DNA of 6,944 bases from assembly GCA_021820805.1 (NCBI GenBank), contig JAKADF010000175.1, positions 1-6,944 of the forward strand, read 5' to 3'. This DNA comes from Bacillota bacterium. Lineage in GTDB: Bacteria; Bacillota; Bacilli; Alicyclobacillales; Alicyclobacillaceae. Below, in pieces: positions 1-6,583 of this stretch. Every line of letters starts with the position of its first letter. Position 1 is the stretch's first letter. The notes below the pieces were generated by a model. That model had not been told where the DNA came from, made no database searches, and saw only the letters and a list, made by a program, of their open reading frames with translations. A program made the translations under genes and the position numbers.

Positions 1-10
1 GTAATTAGGC

Positions 11-43
11 AAAAAAGGGCCGTTGCAGCAGGGCTGCAGCGGC
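11..43 (-). terminator. Rho-independent terminator, minus-strand orientation
   Basis: Positions 19-29 and 33-43 form an 11-bp stem (one G-U type pair) around a 3-nt AGG loop. On the plus strand it is preceded by six A at 11-16, so read on the minus strand it is a GC-rich hairpin followed after two or three C by a run of six T. This is a standard intrinsic terminator for leftward transcription. No convincing minus-strand gene lies to its right within the window, so the transcript it serves is not evident; it may be a leftover of a lost gene. Confidence 0.6.
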
Positions 44-177
44 AAGTAGAAACTCAGAGGAAAATGTGCATGTCGAAAGCACGAAATTATCATAACATAA
101 TGAAATATAAATATAAACGAATAATTATTCCAAATGTTAAGTAGTTAGTAGGTATAGTATAATATCGATTGTGAAAA

Positions 178-193
178 CCAATCGGACGGTTGG
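178..193. promoter_or_regulatory. TetR-type operator palindrome 1
   Basis: CCAATCG-GA-CGGTTGG is a 7+2+7 inverted repeat with six of seven arm positions paired. It shares its CAAyCG/CGGTTG arms with the palindrome at 245-258, whose centre lies 66 bp away. Such CCG-nn-CGG palindromes with AA/TT flanks are common binding sites of TetR-family repressors. A perfect TATAAT hexamer sits at 158-163, with only a weak -35 candidate (TGTTAA at 135-140), so the site would cover about +8 to +23 of a rightward promoter. The binding protein is inferred, probably the regulator whose remains follow. Confidence 0.5.
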
Positions 194-244
194 CTTAAAA
201 TATAGAAAAAACAAAAGGGGAAATATGTGTATTGTAACGGATAC

Positions 245-258
245 CAACCGTTCGGTTG
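245..258. promoter_or_regulatory. TetR-type operator palindrome 2
   Basis: CAACCG-TT-CGGTTG is a perfect 6+2+6 inverted repeat. It lies just upstream of a Shine-Dalgarno-like AGGAAGGA (263-270) and a GTG (275) that may have been the start of the decayed TetR-family gene. This is the usual place for an autoregulatory operator. Its arms match those of the imperfect palindrome at 178-193. Confidence 0.55.
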
Positions 259-274
259 CATGAGGAAGGATCTC

Positions 275-530
275 GTGTCTGAGGCTGTTTACTTTTTTAA
301 CTACGTTATAACTATTGCTTTTTGTCACCTATGTGTTCGTTGTTCATACTAATGTTAGTTCGATTGTTGCAAAAGAAAATGCTAATATTTCAACAAAGGC
401 ATCGGCTGAACCTGCTGCAACAGTTTCAGTAGCGGCGGCATTTATTACCGTGGTTGTGTCGAAAGAAGTCGATAGACGCTATTCACAATGCCAAACAGAC
501 CAAGTAAAACGGTTCGATATTGCTGATTGA
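275..530 (+). pseudogene. decayed TetR-family transcriptional regulator (N-terminal DNA-binding part)
   Basis: No intact reading frame exists, but the TetR_N helix-turn-helix pattern can be followed across frames. In the frame of position 315, codons at about 345-431 read HTNVSSIVAKEN, then ANISTKASAEPAATVSV, resembling the family pattern ILxAAxxLFAKExxxxISTxAIAExAGVS. A two-base shift then gives SGGIYYR (431-451), which fits VSxGxIYxHF, and one more extra base returns the frame to SKEV (459-470), the usual SKEEL end of the motif. The indels sum to three. The original start may be GTG at 275, after AGGAAGGA, but stops interrupt that frame. The gene would normally be about 190-200 residues; no ligand-binding domain is recognisable downstream. 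Matching operator palindromes upstream support the call. The family assignment rests on pattern reading by eye. Confidence 0.5.
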
Positions 531-778
531 TGCACCAGAGAAAGTTAAACCGAATACTTGGCATTAACGAAGCAGGGCAAAAAGACTTTTGCCAAAGATT
601 GCATATAGTTGCGGCGGTATCACTTAGAAACGGAAGGTTGGGTCAAGCACTCTGCGGAGAAATTGGCCAGTCGTTATCTCAGCGGGCGGCAAAACCAAAC
701 ATCTTACCTTGCATATGGCTTAGTTTCATAACATAAAGCGACAAGTATTTGATATTTACAATATGGAAAATTATAGAT
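531..778. other. non-coding or degenerate stretch, no gene recognised
   Basis: Between the TetR relic and the next gene's ribosome binding site no reading frame has both a plausible start and recognisable content. A 70-codon frame from TTG at 527 has no Shine-Dalgarno sequence and an amino-acid mix with no known motif. Another frame across about 610-731 gives a helix-like peptide (RRYHLETEGWVKHS and onward) ending at TAA 729-731. It could be debris of the TetR C-terminal domain or of another gene, but I cannot identify it. Confidence 0.4.
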
Positions 779-791
779 AAGGTGGGTTTGC

Positions 792-3569
792 ATGCTTCAA
801 GATAAAGATCGGTACAATCGTCTCATGCATATCACTCAACTTGTTAATTCTAAATTAGATCTGCAATTAGTTCTTGAAAATGTAGTAACAGCCATCTCAG
901 AAGAAATTGTGCGTTGCAATTCTGTGGGGATTTATTTACCCCAAATGGATGGGACATTTCGAGGAAATATTGGGAAACCAGACAATATACGCGGTGTTAC
1001 CTTGGATCAGATGGTAATTGATCCAAAATCTGATAGTCTAGTGAAGGAAATCGTTGAAACAAAGAAAAGTATTTACATACCTGATACTTCTTTAGACAAT
1101 CGCCCAGACCCGCGGCCAATAGAAATGTTCCAGATAAAATCGCTGCTTGGCGTACCTATTACGTTCGAAGATGAACTTTTTGGGCTCGTATTTCTATTTA
1201 ATTCAGGAAGATTATTAAATTTAGCACTAACCGAAATACAATCAGTAGAAGCTTATGTAAACATGGCTGCAGTTGCTATTCGAAACACGAATCTATTTAA
1301 GCAGAAACAGATGGTGTTAGATGCGACTAGTGAGTTGTCATTATGTACATCGGTTGAAAAAACGCTTAATACTTGCTTCCGTTATCTTGAACGTTCTCTG
1401 CATAATTCTGACATTGGTATCCACTTGTCAGATGGTTACGGCAGCTTTTATCCGATGACATTAGGTAAAAATAGCTCGTGGACTGAGGATGATTGGAAAA
1501 AAACTCATTCTCTATTAAAGGTGAATTTTGAAGAAGACCTTGTGTTTCAAGATGTCGTCCGGACGAGAAAATCTGTGATTATTACAGATGTAAGCAAGGA
1601 CCCGCGTCCTAACCATGATGCGTGTGAGAGTTTCGGAATAAAAAGCTTGTATATAATCCCACTTGTGGCGGCAGGAAAAGTGTTAGGCATGGTTGCAATC
1701 GTAAGTTTGGGTGCGATTCATAAGTACACTTCATCCGAAATACAACTTGCAGAGTCAATCACGAATGTGACTGCCTCGGTACTTTCGGATTTACTTCGCA
1801 TGGGAATGCTTGAGCAAACGGTAGAAAGAAGAACGAATGAAATAAAGCAGAAAAACGTTGCATTAAACAATGTGATTCAGCAGTTAAAGCAACTTAGTCA
1901 CCAGCATGATTTGATATTAAACACAGTTGCTGAGGGTATTTATGGAATCAATGTAGATAGACAAATCACATTTTGCAATCGTTCTGCAGCGCAGATGATT
2001 GGATGTTCGCTACATGAGATTATTGGTAAATATGAAGATGAGATATTTCATTATACAACCACGAATTTACATAGTGCCTTGGGTCTTACATTGAATGACA
2101 CTGATTTTAATTTAAGGGCAACGACTTGTGACGTCTTGTCGAGGAAGGACAACACCATATTTCCGGTTGAATTAACTAGAACTCCGATTGAAGAAAATAA
2201 TCAAAATATGGGTCATGTTGTTACGTTTCGTGATATTACGAGCCGAAAACAAATGGAAATACAGATTGAAAATCAGGCGTATTACGACGCGTTAACAGGG
2301 CTTCCAAACCGATTTCTGTTCAATGAGAAACTAAAACTTATTTTGGAAACGCCGATTAAACCTAATCAAAAAATTGCTGTTATGTTTATTGATTTAGACC
2401 AATTTAAGATGATTAATGATACGCTTGGCCATGACAATGGCGATATCTTGTTAAAACAGGTTGCAAGACGTCTCCTAAATTGTGTGCGAAGAAAAGATGT
2501 TGTTGCACGTTTAGGCGGAGACGAGTTTACTATGATTCTACCAATAGATTCCGATGAAGTTGCAAATCAAGTTGCCGAAAGAATTATCACGGAAATACAA
2601 AAGCCATTTATTATCGACAACTGTGAGTTTTATGTTAAACCAAGCATCGGAATCAGCATGTACCCAACAGATGGCGATAATGCAGAAACCTTGGTTAAAT
2701 GTGCAGATATTGCAATGTATCGGAGCAAAGAGCAAGGCGGAAATAACTTTCGCTTTTATACTTGTGCTATGAATAGTTTACTGGAAGAGCGAGTGAACCT
2801 TGAACGGCACCTTCATAATGCATTAGCAAATGATAAGTTCGTCTTATTTTATCAACCGCAAGTTGATCTTACTACTGGGCAAGTCTGCGGGATGGAAGCT
2901 TTAATACGTTGGGTTCATCCAGAAAAAGGGTTAATTCCACCCGCACAATTTATACCGATTGCGGAAGAAACAGGTCTGATTGTTCCAATAGGGGATTGGG
3001 TACTAAGAACAGCTTGTACACAGGCCAAAAGATGGAATCGTAATGTGAATAGTCCGATACGGTTGTCTGTGAATATTTCAGTGCGGCAATTTATTACAAA
3101 AGATTTTGTATCAAGCGTGGGCAGGGCTTTGAGTGAGACAGGTATAAACCCAGACTATCTTGAACTTGAGCTTACAGAAAGTATTATTCTTCAAAATACG
3201 GAGTCTGTGATAGCTACGATGCATCAATTGAAAGAGCTTGGCGTCCGTATTTCTATAGATGATTTTGGTACAGGCTACTCATCTTTGGGCTATTTGAAAG
3301 ACTTTCCGATAGACTCATTGAAGATAGATCAATCGTTTATACATGGTCTCCCGATGAATAAAAAAAATATCGCAATTATTTCGGCCATCATCACTTTAGC
3401 GCAGAACTTAGGATTAGAGTCCGTTGCAGAAGGAGTTGAAACCGAGGAGCAACTGCTCTTTTTAAAAGCAGAAGGTTGTAAAACGGCACAAGGATACTAT
3501 TATAGCCGGCCGTTGCCTGCTGCCGAGATGAGCAACTTGCTCCTAAATTGGAACAATGTGATTGCCTAA
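792..3569 (+). CDS. GAF-GAF-PAS-GGDEF-EAL cyclic-di-GMP synthase/phosphodiesterase
   Basis: A 925-residue signalling enzyme predicted to make and/or hydrolyse cyclic di-GMP. The ATG follows AAGGTGG (779-785) at 6 nt. Domains in order: GAF at about 16-167, a second GAF at about 174-335, a charged coiled-coil linker at about 338-372, PAS at about 373-485, GGDEF at about 495-660 and EAL at about 670-920. The diguanylate cyclase half has metal-site D534 (FIDLDQFK), an intact GGDEF signature at 575-579 and an inhibitory-site RRKD at 566-569, exactly five residues before it. The phosphodiesterase half keeps EAL (702-704), N761, the ELTES glutamates (793, 796), DDFGTG (823-828), K844, the E880-G-V-E883 motif and Q900. 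Both activities therefore look possible. No signal peptide or transmembrane segment is seen, so a cytosolic sensor is likely; the GAF and PAS ligands are unknown. Both GAF domains share the pattern IxDxSxDxRP then a hydrophobic IKSL strand, suggesting duplication. Confidence 0.95.
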   Translation: MLQDKDRYNRLMHITQLVNSKLDLQLVLENVVTAISEEIVRCNSVGIYLPQMDGTFRGNIGKPDNIRGVTLDQMVIDPKSDSLVKEIVETKKSIYIPDTSLDNRPDPRPIEMFQIKSLLGVPITFEDELFGLVFLFNSGRLLNLALTEIQSVEAYVNMAAVAIRNTNLFKQKQMVLDATSELSLCTSVEKTLNTCFRYLERSLHNSDIGIHLSDGYGSFYPMTLGKNSSWTEDDWKKTHSLLKVNFEEDLVFQDVVRTRKSVIITDVSKDPRPNHDACESFGIKSLYIIPLVAAGKVLGMVAIVSLGAIHKYTSSEIQLAESITNVTASVLSDLLRMGMLEQTVERRTNEIKQKNVALNNVIQQLKQLSHQHDLILNTVAEGIYGINVDRQITFCNRSAAQMIGCSLHEIIGKYEDEIFHYTTTNLHSALGLTLNDTDFNLRATTCDVLSRKDNTIFPVELTRTPIEENNQNMGHVVTFRDITSRKQMEIQIENQAYYDALTGLPNRFLFNEKLKLILETPIKPNQKIAVMFIDLDQFKMINDTLGHDNGDILLKQVARRLLNCVRRKDVVARLGGDEFTMILPIDSDEVANQVAERIITEIQKPFIIDNCEFYVKPSIGISMYPTDGDNAETLVKCADIAMYRSKEQGGNNFRFYTCAMNSLLEERVNLERHLHNALANDKFVLFYQPQVDLTTGQVCGMEALIRWVHPEKGLIPPAQFIPIAEETGLIVPIGDWVLRTACTQAKRWNRNVNSPIRLSVNISVRQFITKDFVSSVGRALSETGINPDYLELELTESIILQNTESVIATMHQLKELGVRISIDDFGTGYSSLGYLKDFPIDSLKIDQSFIHGLPMNKKNIAIISAIITLAQNLGLESVAEGVETEEQLLFLKAEGCKTAQGYYYSRPLPAAEMSNLLLNWNNVIA

Positions 3570-5258
3570 ATGATACTGAGGCATGCACAAAATCTATTAC
3601 AAAAGGTGATTAAACTGAGAACTGCACGTGTGATTTTAAATTATCTATCAAGTATTGGGGTTGAATACATATTCGGTATTCCAGCCGGATCGGTCAATGC
3701 AATTTTTGACGAGCTGTATGATATGCCTCATATACAGCCAATTGTAAGCAAGCACGAAGGCGGTGCAAGTTATATAGCTGCGGCATACGCAAGAGAAACT
3801 GGAAAGCTTGGCGTATGCATTGGCTCCAGCGGGCCCGGAACCACCAATTTTGTTACAGGTGCTGCAAATGCGATGCGAGAGCATCTGCCAATGCTTTTTT
3901 TGACAGGTCACGTTCCTGTACAAACCCTTGGTTTAAATGCTTCCCAAGAACTAGACGCAACCATGATTTTTCACCCAGTTACTAAGTATAGTGTAACTGT
4001 AAAAAATTCCGAGGATGTCCTTTCAGAAATTTCGCGGGCTGTTGAAATTGCTCTGACAGGTGTTCCTGGCCCAGTTCATGTCGGGCTTCCTATAAATGTT
4101 CAACTTTCTGACACCTCAATTGGTGAATTACCGCCTCTGCCGATTACGGAACGTATATTGCCATCTGCACAAGCAGTTAAGCATGCTTCTCAAGTAATCG
4201 GAAAAGTAAAAGGTGGATTTATATTCATTGGACAAGGTGCCAGAGGAGCTGTTTCTGAGGTATTAGAAGTCGCATCACTACTTTCGTGGCCAATCGTAAC
4301 GACTCCTCAAGCAAAAGGGTTAATTCCTGATTCTCATCCAATGCTAAAAGGTGTCTTTGGGTTTGCAGGGCATGAGGAGAGTACCGAGCTTGTCACAGAT
4401 AGCAATTATGAGGCAGCTCTCATAATCGGGTCAAGCCTTGGGGAAACCGCCACAAATAATTATAATCGTGCGCTTGGCGCGAATCGAACGTTAATACATA
4501 TCGATATAGACGAATCAGTATTTAATCGTGTGTATGATAGTGATGTTACAATCTGCGGGGATGCAAAAGCGACCTTAAGTTTGATGATAAAGGAATTACG
4601 GGAACTGGAGATTGATGCTCGAACAAAAGATATCTTTGCCAAAAAAGAAATTATCGAACGGCCAATATCAGGAGGTTATAACACTGAAAATGTTTTAAGG
4701 ACACTGCAAAATTTATTGCCTCGGGATACTCGATATACAGTTGATATTGGTGAGTTTATGGCTTATGTCATACATCACATGCGGGTTTATGAGTCCCATA
4801 CTTTCGATATTAATGTACACTTTGGCCCAATGGGAATTGGAATTGGTTCATCAATTGGATTAAGACTTGCTGATTCGAATCATCCTGTTGTTTGCATTAC
4901 CGGAGATGGGTGTTTCTTTATGCATGGAATGGAAATTCTGACGGCCAAAGAATATAATCTTCCAGTCGTTTTTGTTGTATTTAACAACGCCAGGCTTGGT
5001 ATGGTATGCCATGGACACAACCTGCAGTATGGCAGATCTCATCCGTGTTTCGAACAAGTTCCTGTAAATATTGCTGAAATGGCCTCTTCCTTGGGGATTT
5101 TCAGCGCTCGAGTTGAAAAAATGGAAGACTTGAACAGCGAACTCGTACAAATGATGTTGTCCAAACAGGGACCGAGTGTATTGGAAGTGGCCCTTGTGGA
5201 TAAAAGTATTCCTCCGATGGGTGACAGAGTTAAGTTTTTATCATCGTTTAGTGAGTAA
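3570..5258 (+). CDS. thiamine-diphosphate-dependent enzyme, acetolactate synthase-like
   Basis: A full-length thiamine-diphosphate enzyme of the acetolactate synthase/pyruvate decarboxylase superfamily: 562 residues from ATG 3570, or 547 from CTG 3615. The N-terminal domain has FGIPAGSVNAIFDEL and the cofactor-activating glutamate E63 in KHEGGA, followed by SSGPGTTN. The stretch Q126 to K139, ending HPVTKYSV, matches acetolactate synthases, including the lysine-containing FQPITKYS of Bacillus AlsS. The C-terminal domain has the Mg-diphosphate motif GDG (445-447) through N472-N473. The RFDDR signature of anabolic IlvB is absent, and no small-subunit gene lies nearby. Acetolactate formation from two pyruvates is the likeliest guess; a related carboligase or 2-oxoacid decarboxylase is possible. 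The ATG at 3570 directly follows the preceding stop, but has no good ribosome binding site. Homologues usually begin M-K/R-T-A-R, which fits initiation at CTG 3615 after AGGTGAT. I give the longer limits because CTG starts are rare. Confidence 0.85.
   Translation: MILRHAQNLLQKVIKLRTARVILNYLSSIGVEYIFGIPAGSVNAIFDELYDMPHIQPIVSKHEGGASYIAAAYARETGKLGVCIGSSGPGTTNFVTGAANAMREHLPMLFLTGHVPVQTLGLNASQELDATMIFHPVTKYSVTVKNSEDVLSEISRAVEIALTGVPGPVHVGLPINVQLSDTSIGELPPLPITERILPSAQAVKHASQVIGKVKGGFIFIGQGARGAVSEVLEVASLLSWPIVTTPQAKGLIPDSHPMLKGVFGFAGHEESTELVTDSNYEAALIIGSSLGETATNNYNRALGANRTLIHIDIDESVFNRVYDSDVTICGDAKATLSLMIKELRELEIDARTKDIFAKKEIIERPISGGYNTENVLRTLQNLLPRDTRYTVDIGEFMAYVIHHMRVYESHTFDINVHFGPMGIGIGSSIGLRLADSNHPVVCITGDGCFFMHGMEILTAKEYNLPVVFVVFNNARLGMVCHGHNLQYGRSHPCFEQVPVNIAEMASSLGIFSARVEKMEDLNSELVQMMLSKQGPSVLEVALVDKSIPPMGDRVKFLSSFSE
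3601..3617 (+). promoter_or_regulatory. ribosome binding site pointing to a CTG start
   Basis: AAAAGGTGAT at 3601-3610 contains AGGTGAT, complementary to the anti-Shine-Dalgarno end of 16S rRNA. It lies 4 nt before CTG 3615-3617, the codon where the product would begin (M)RTARVILNYL, as family members usually do. The upstream ATG (3570) and the GTG at 3606, which overlaps this site, have no comparable ribosome binding site. The signal supports CTG as the main start, or an ancestral ATG changed to CTG with initiation now by coupling from 3570. Confidence 0.5.
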
Positions 5259-5365
5259 TATTTTTTCTACAAAAATTGAATGGCCCGGCTCGGAAACATT
5301 GCCGGATCATTTAAAATCAATAAATAAGAACACAGTAAAAATAACAATGGAGGTTGGTGACGAAC
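5259..5365 (+). other. intergenic spacer with weak hairpin and esterase ribosome binding site
   Basis: The 107-bp gap before the esterase has a small inverted repeat, CCGGC (5284-5288) and GCCGG (5301-5305), with a 12-nt loop. No T-tract follows, so it is not a convincing terminator and read-through from the upstream gene is plausible. GGAGG at 5349-5353 and GGTGA at 5356-5360 precede the ATG at 5366. GGTGA at 5-nt spacing and GGAGG at 12 nt together form an extended ribosome binding site. No clear sigma-A promoter was found here. Confidence 0.45.
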
Positions 5366-6310
5366 ATGCCGCTAGATCCTCAGGTAGAACGGCTTTTGAA
5401 GGAAATGGCTCTTAAAAACGATAAACCAGTTTACATGCAGACACCCGAGGAGGCCAGGGCTGCACGATTGGCTTTGCTAGACAAGAATCCGCAAAAAGTG
5501 CGTCCTGTAGGCAGTGTCAAAGATCAATTGATTTCAGGGTCAGGTACACAGATTCCTATCCGTATTTACACTCCTGGAAATGACGGATTATTCCCAATCA
5601 TGGTTTATTTTCATGGCGGCGGTTGGGTAATTGGCAATTTGAACACTGTGGATGACACGTGCAGGGCAATCTGTACATACGCGAATTATATTGTTGTTTC
5701 TGTCGATTATAGACTCGCTCCTGAACACAAGTTTCCAAGTCCTGTTGAAGATGCGTATGATGCCCTTTTATGGGCTGTTCAACATGCGGATCAAATCGGT
5801 GGAACAAAGAATAGTGTTGTGGTGGCAGGAGACAGCGCTGGAGCTACTCTGGCTGCTGTGACGGCAAGAAAGGCGAAGGAAAATGGTTATAAGCTTTTAG
5901 GTCAACTCTTGATTTATCCAGTTACACAACACGCGTTTGACACAAACTCGTATGAGGAAAATGCCTCTGGATACTTTTTAACAAAGAAAGCTATGGAGTG
6001 GTATTGGTCTCAGTACTTGAATGAAAATCAAGATGGAAGAAGTGCTGATGCTTCGCCGCTTTTGGCTCCAAATTTGAAAGGTCTCCCACAGGCAATTGTA
6101 TTAACGGCAGAGTTTGATCCGCTTCGTGATGAAGGCAATCTCTACGCCGAGCGGTTAAAGCAAGCTGGTGTATCTGTGATTGAGCTTAACGCTGAAGGTA
6201 TGATTCATGGATTCTTCACGAATGAGTGGGGGCTTGATCGACGGGAACAGGTGCTTAGGCAAGTGGCTAATCTCTTAAAGGAGTGGGCTGGTGACTGTTT
6301 CCCGGCCTGA
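5366..6310 (+). CDS. alpha/beta hydrolase, hormone-sensitive-lipase-family carboxylesterase
   Basis: A 314-residue cytosolic serine carboxylesterase (HSL, family IV) that hydrolyses short or medium acyl esters; the natural substrate is unknown. Start ATG 5366 is preferred over TTG 5354 because it gives MPLDPQ, like the MPLDP start of Alicyclobacillus EST2, and is well placed after the GGTGA ribosome binding site. The oxyanion-hole motif HGGGW is at 83-87 and SVDYRLAPEHKFP at about 112-124. The nucleophile elbow GDSAG is at 155-159 (S157), the acid is D251 in DPLRDEG, and the histidine is H281 in IHGF. The triad is complete and the order and spacing agree with EST2. The N-terminal 60 residues form the cap region typical of the family. 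No signal peptide is seen. It is probably the last gene of the plus-strand group, closed by the hairpin at 6326-6348. Confidence 0.93.
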   Translation: MPLDPQVERLLKEMALKNDKPVYMQTPEEARAARLALLDKNPQKVRPVGSVKDQLISGSGTQIPIRIYTPGNDGLFPIMVYFHGGGWVIGNLNTVDDTCRAICTYANYIVVSVDYRLAPEHKFPSPVEDAYDALLWAVQHADQIGGTKNSVVVAGDSAGATLAAVTARKAKENGYKLLGQLLIYPVTQHAFDTNSYEENASGYFLTKKAMEWYWSQYLNENQDGRSADASPLLAPNLKGLPQAIVLTAEFDPLRDEGNLYAERLKQAGVSVIELNAEGMIHGFFTNEWGLDRREQVLRQVANLLKEWAGDCFPA

Positions 6311-6325
6311 ATAAAACTAGTCAAT

Positions 6326-6354
6326 TGGTTGCAAATAAATTGCAACCATCTTTT
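6326..6354 (+). terminator. Rho-independent terminator after the esterase gene
   Basis: A 9-bp perfect stem, TGGTTGCAA (6326-6334) and TTGCAACCA (6340-6348), encloses a 5-nt ATAAA loop and is followed by TCTTTT. It begins 16 nt after the esterase stop codon. The stem is modest in GC and the T-tract short, so termination may be partial. Confidence 0.7.
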
Positions 6355-6360
6355 ATATCA

Positions 6361-6403
6361 TAAAATGAAAAGTCGCCGAGCTTTCAGTAAACTGAAACTC
6401 CGC
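6361..6403 (-). terminator. Rho-independent terminator of the tRNA-Leu gene
   Basis: Positions 6374-6403 form a hairpin with a TTTCAG/CTGAAA core around a 4-nt loop, extended by GAG/CTC and CGC/GCG pairs with small bulges. Read on the minus strand it lies downstream of the tRNA 3' end and is followed by the T-rich ACTTTTCATTTTA. On the plus strand a run of seven T ends at 6420, but it lies about 10 nt from the stem, so weak function in the other direction is only possible. Confidence 0.6.
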
Positions 6404-6419
6404 GATACTAAAGTTTTTT

Positions 6420-6507
6420 TGGTGCCGAGGACCGGACTCGAACCGGTACGGACTTTTGGTCCGGCAGATTTTAAGTCTGCTGCGTCTGCCTATTCCGCCA
6501 CCCCGGC
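6420..6507 (-). tRNA. tRNA-Leu, anticodon UAA
   Basis: The reverse complement folds into a complete class II tRNA of 88 nt including an encoded CCA. Acceptor GCCGGGG pairs with CCTCGGC, followed by discriminator A and CCA (6420-6422). The D-stem is GCG/CGC with a GG in the loop. The anticodon stem GCAGA/TCTGC holds loop CTTAAAA, giving anticodon TAA. A long variable arm (CGGAC/GTCCG) is typical of leucine tRNAs, and the T-arm is ACCGG-TTCGAGT-CCGGT. It reads UUA codons (and UUG by wobble). It stands alone with its own promoter and terminator. Confidence 0.97.
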
Positions 6508-6522
6508 GAGGTGACAAGAAGA

Positions 6523-6552
6523 AGTTTAGCACGATTTTTATAGTGAAGTCAA
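6523..6552 (-). promoter_or_regulatory. sigma-A-type promoter of tRNA-Leu
   Basis: On the minus strand TTGACT (6552-6547) is followed after 18 bp by TAAACT (6528-6523), which is preceded by TGC, an extended -10. The mature tRNA 5' end (6507) lies 15 nt beyond the -10 box, leaving a short leader for RNase P to remove. Confidence 0.7.
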
Positions 6553-6583
6553 ATGCTTTTTAAGAACTATTGTAAAAAATATC

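Noticed and set aside
1..144. Frame 1 open from the window edge to TAG 142-144, as a possible end of an upstream plus-strand gene
   Set aside because: It runs through the minus-strand terminator hairpin and then AT-rich DNA, giving K/Y/N/I-rich residues without any domain; chance openness is more likely.
137..328. 63-codon minus-strand frame over the operator region
   Set aside because: It has no ribosome binding site, low-complexity hydrophobic content and no recognisable motif, and it overlaps both operators and the start of the TetR relic.
527..736. 69-codon plus-strand frame starting at TTG
   Set aside because: No Shine-Dalgarno sequence, no recognisable domain, and it lies in a region where neighbouring frames look degenerate.
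749..777. TTGATA-17 bp-TATAGA as promoter for the GGDEF-EAL gene
   Set aside because: The spacing is ideal, but transcription would start at about 784, inside the Shine-Dalgarno sequence (779-785), leaving no functional ribosome binding site before ATG 792.
3648..3923. 91-codon minus-strand frame inside the acetolactate synthase-like gene
   Set aside because: It is antisense to a region encoding the conserved cofactor-binding domain on the plus strand, and shows no domain or ribosome binding site of its own.
5284..5305. CCGGC/GCCGG hairpin as a terminator between the second and third genes
   Set aside because: The stem is only 5 bp with a 12-nt loop and is followed by ATCATTTAAAA rather than a T-tract.
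5176..5415. 79-codon plus-strand frame bridging the acetolactate synthase-like and esterase genes
   Set aside because: It overlaps both real genes in another frame, has no ribosome binding site and no motif.
6329..6514. 61-codon plus-strand frame ending in VPRTGLEPVRTFGPADFK
   Set aside because: It is the antisense translation of tRNA-Leu and its terminator; this kind of peptide is a well-known false protein from tRNA genes.
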